Positions 4,786 to 7,027 of a stretch of 7,027 nt of DNA are shown piece after piece. The stretch's first letter is position 1; each line of letters begins with the position of its first letter. Both the position numbers and the translations under genes were made by a program. This DNA is from SCQX01 sp035720945 (lineage in GTDB: Bacteria > Pseudomonadota > Gammaproteobacteria > Burkholderiales > Burkholderiaceae_B), in NCBI GenBank assembly GCA_035720945.1, contig DASTNK010000076.1:1-7027 (forward strand), given 5' to 3'. The notes under the pieces are model-generated. The model was not told where the DNA came from, made no database searches, and worked only from the letters and a program-made list of their open reading frames with translations.

Positions 4786-6942
4786 CTAGGCCGCCCTGTC
4801 ATCCGGCACGGCCCGCACCGATCCGGGGATGACCGTGCCGCCGAATTCATCGATCAGCGACCGGACGAAAGGGTCGGCATCCACATCCTGCTCGGCCTGT
4901 CGCTGCAAGGCCTCGCTGCGGGCCTGGGCGACGGCATGCGCGGTGGCGTCTCCGGTGGCGCCGCACTCGATGTCGAGCTGCACCGCTGTGCCGAAATATT
5001 CGGACAGCACAGTGCGCAAGCGCGCCCTGCCGTGCGTGTCAACCAGGGACCGCACGGCGACGCGCAACGCGACGCGATGGTCGTCGGCCTCCAGCCATTC
5101 GCTTTGGCGCGCCAGTTCCGCGGCCAGCCCGGTGAGCGGTAGCGAAGCCGCCAGCGCCGGCCAGGCGTCGGGGCTCATGGCGCGCAGACTGGGCGAGGCT
5201 TGTTCGACCGGGCTCCGTCCAGGCATGGCGCCCATCGCGCGTTTGACGTCGGGCACCAGGGTTTCGAACCCCTCGGAATCGTCGGGCGACGTGAAGCCCG
5301 CGTCATCGGGAACGAGCCCCGCATCCTCGTACCAGCTCTCAGGAGGCCCGTCATCTGGCGCGTTGTCCGACGGCTGACCGCCATCGACGGCGGCGGGAAC
5401 GGTCGGTTGCGCGACGGTTGCCAGGCCATGGCTGTCTGATTGGCCTTCCGGGTGAACGGAACCGCCAACCTGACCCTCGGAATCGCCAGTATCAGCAGCG
5501 GTAACGCTTGGTTCCGGCATTTCCCGGGATTCCGGCGAGCGGCTCGACGCGGGCGGTGATCCCCGCCCGTCAGTCGGAGCGAAATCGATCCTGGCACCTG
5601 GATTGTCATGTGACGATTCCGCCGGCAATTCTTCCCAAGCCGGAACCTCGTCGACAGACGATCGACCAGCGGGGACCAGCCCCACCGCCGGAGAGGCCTG
5701 CTGCGGGGGCGTTGACGGCGTTGACAAGGCTTGCGCTGTGGCAGACACCGCTGAAGATGCGCGTGCGGTGGTTGACGCCACGGGCGCGCCCGTTCCGGTT
5801 GCCGCTGGCGTGTCTTGCCGCGCGTCTTCCGGAACAGGCGCGGCAGTGGGATCGGGGTTGGCGGGCGCGAGCGCCAGCATGCGCAGACAGGCCATGACGA
5901 AGCCCGCGTATTCATCCGGCGCAAGCGACAATTCGCCTCGGCTGTGCACAACGACGGAATAGAACAACTGGATCAGATCTGGGTGGAGTTGCCCGGCAAG
6001 CTCGGCGATCTCGGCCGCGAGCGGGTCGTCGGCCGGTATCGTGCCCGGCAACCGCTGCGCGATGGCAATGCGCGACAGCAGGACAGCCAGATCGGCCAGC
6101 GCGCCGGAATAGGACAAGCCGCGCGTGGCCAGTTCGTCGGCGACCGCCAACACGTCGGCGCCGCACCCGGCTGACATGGCCCGCAGCAGGCGCGCGAGAT
6201 AGCGTTGGTCTATGGTGCCGAGCATGCCGCGCACCGCGTCAGCGGTGAGATTCTCGGCGCTGTAGGCGATGGCCTGGTCGGTCAGCGACAGGGCATCGCG
6301 CATGGAGCCGGCGGCGGCCTGGGCGATGAGGCGCAACGCGGGCACTTCATACGCGATGTGCTCCTGGTCGAGCACGCTGCCCAGGTGTTCAACGATGGAC
6401 GGTGCCGTCATCTGCTTGAGATTGAACTGCAGGCAGCGCGACAGCACGGTGACCGGAATCTTCTGCGGGTCGGTCGTGGCCAGGATGAACTTGACGTGGG
6501 GCGGCGGTTCTTCGAGCGTCTTGAGCATGGCGTTGAAGGCATGCCCGGTTAGCATGTGCACTTCGTCGATCATGTAGACCTTGAACCGGCCCACGCTGGG
6601 CGCGTACACCGCCTGCTCGAGCAACTGCGTCATTTCGTCGACGCCACGGTTCGATGCCGCGTCGAGCTCGAGATAATCGACGAAACGTCCTTCGTCGATC
6701 TCGGTGCATGCGCGGCAGGTGCCGCAAGGCGTGGCCGTGATGCCAGCCTCGCAATTGAGCGACTTGGCCAGAATGCGCGAGAGTGTGGTCTTGCCGACCC
6801 CACGTGTGCCGGTGAACAGCCAGGCGTGGTGCAACCGGCCGGTGGACAGCGCATGGGACAGGGCGCGAACTACGTGCTCCTGGCCGATAAGGGTGTCAAA
6901 CGAGCGGGGTCGCCACTTGCGTGCCAGTACCAGATAAGTCAT
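4786..6942 (-). CDS. dnaX: DNA polymerase III subunit tau (DnaX)
   Basis: DnaX is the ATPase of the clamp loader and, as tau, ties the polymerase cores and DnaB helicase together. The 718-residue protein starts with the conserved LARKWRPRSFDTLIGQEHV. It has Walker A GTRGVGKT at 45-52, a zinc module (Cys64, Cys73, Cys76, Cys79), Walker B MIDEVHML at 124-131, sensor 1 ATTD at 155-158 and the arginine-finger SRC motif at 168-170. The clamp-loader core ends near residue 360. A long linker of about 220 residues rich in Pro, Ala, Ser, Asp and Gly follows, then the C-terminal tau domains (from about 585) ending with DADPFVRSLIDEFGG. It is longer than the E. coli protein (643 residues) because of the linker. 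I see no A-rich slippery site in the linker, so a gamma form made by E. coli-type frameshifting is not indicated. Confidence 0.98.
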   Translation of the reverse strand: MTYLVLARKWRPRSFDTLIGQEHVVRALSHALSTGRLHHAWLFTGTRGVGKTTLSRILAKSLNCEAGITATPCGTCRACTEIDEGRFVDYLELDAASNRGVDEMTQLLEQAVYAPSVGRFKVYMIDEVHMLTGHAFNAMLKTLEEPPPHVKFILATTDPQKIPVTVLSRCLQFNLKQMTAPSIVEHLGSVLDQEHIAYEVPALRLIAQAAAGSMRDALSLTDQAIAYSAENLTADAVRGMLGTIDQRYLARLLRAMSAGCGADVLAVADELATRGLSYSGALADLAVLLSRIAIAQRLPGTIPADDPLAAEIAELAGQLHPDLIQLFYSVVVHSRGELSLAPDEYAGFVMACLRMLALAPANPDPTAAPVPEDARQDTPAATGTGAPVASTTARASSAVSATAQALSTPSTPPQQASPAVGLVPAGRSSVDEVPAWEELPAESSHDNPGARIDFAPTDGRGSPPASSRSPESREMPEPSVTAADTGDSEGQVGGSVHPEGQSDSHGLATVAQPTVPAAVDGGQPSDNAPDDGPPESWYEDAGLVPDDAGFTSPDDSEGFETLVPDVKRAMGAMPGRSPVEQASPSLRAMSPDAWPALAASLPLTGLAAELARQSEWLEADDHRVALRVAVRSLVDTHGRARLRTVLSEYFGTAVQLDIECGATGDATAHAVAQARSEALQRQAEQDVDADPFVRSLIDEFGGTVIPGSVRAVPDDRAA

Positions 6943-7027
6943 GCGGGAGGGTTACCCTGAGGCTATCGGAAGACGGGAAACAAAAAGTGTACCGGATTCA
7001 CCGACGCTTTGGCGGGCGATTGAAAAA
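6943..7027 (-). promoter_or_regulatory. dnaX upstream region with candidate -10 box and palindrome
   Basis: On the minus strand, TACACT (6991-6986) is a plausible -10 box that would give a leader of about 37 nt. No good -35 is visible at the right distance. AGGGTTACCCT (6948-6958) is an 11-bp palindrome around a central T, lying across the place where the ribosome binding site should be. The only Shine-Dalgarno-like AGGG sits about 12 nt from the ATG, so initiation looks weak. Five T residues at the extreme minus-strand 5' end (7027-7023) could be the tail of a terminator of the preceding gene, but the window ends there. Confidence 0.3.

Noticed and set aside
1..7027. CRISPR array, tRNA, rRNA, phage or transposase genes
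   Set aside because: No regularly spaced repeats, no tRNA- or rRNA-like segments and no recognisable mobile-element proteins were seen on either strand.

Overview
The window looks like chromosomal DNA from a GC-rich betaproteobacterium, most likely Burkholderiales and perhaps an Alcaligenaceae member (Bordetella/Achromobacter-like). This is judged from protein flavour, codon use and the dnaX-ybaB-recR block; it was not searched. Every convincing gene is on the minus strand, so transcription runs from high to low coordinates.

From right to left: a short upstream region (6943-7027) leads into dnaX (4786-6942, DNA polymerase III tau subunit). Next come ybaB/ebfC (4351-4677, nucleoid-associated protein) and recR (3743-4351, recombination mediator), the last two joined by a one-base stop/start overlap. 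This is the widely conserved replication/repair cluster. After an intergenic region with nested palindromes (3598-3742) comes a three-gene ABC importer of the nitrate/sulfonate/taurine type. It consists of a Tat-exported NMT1/THI5-like binding protein (2557-3597), an SsuB/TauB-like ATPase (1755-2564) and an SsuC/TauC-like permease (957-1751), tightly packed as one operon. Its substrate cannot be read from the sequence.

The gap 571-956 holds the only strongly unusual structure. This is a perfect 31-bp inverted repeat (754-784 / 813-843) with further partial pairing inside and outside it, able to form a hairpin of about 90-110 nt. A 29-codon open stretch (832-921) runs into one arm of this repeat. 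It resembles the C-terminal helix of a LysE/RhtB-type exporter and may be a gene remnant. Beyond it lie a perfect TATAAT -10 box and the start of carA (1-570, N-terminal half of the carbamoyl-phosphate synthase small subunit, cut by the window edge).

Most of the window is housekeeping genes plus an ordinary importer. I see no CRISPR array, tRNA, rRNA, transposase or phage gene, and no clear sign of a new multi-gene system. The inverted repeat and the possible gene relic beside it are the best targets for follow-up.
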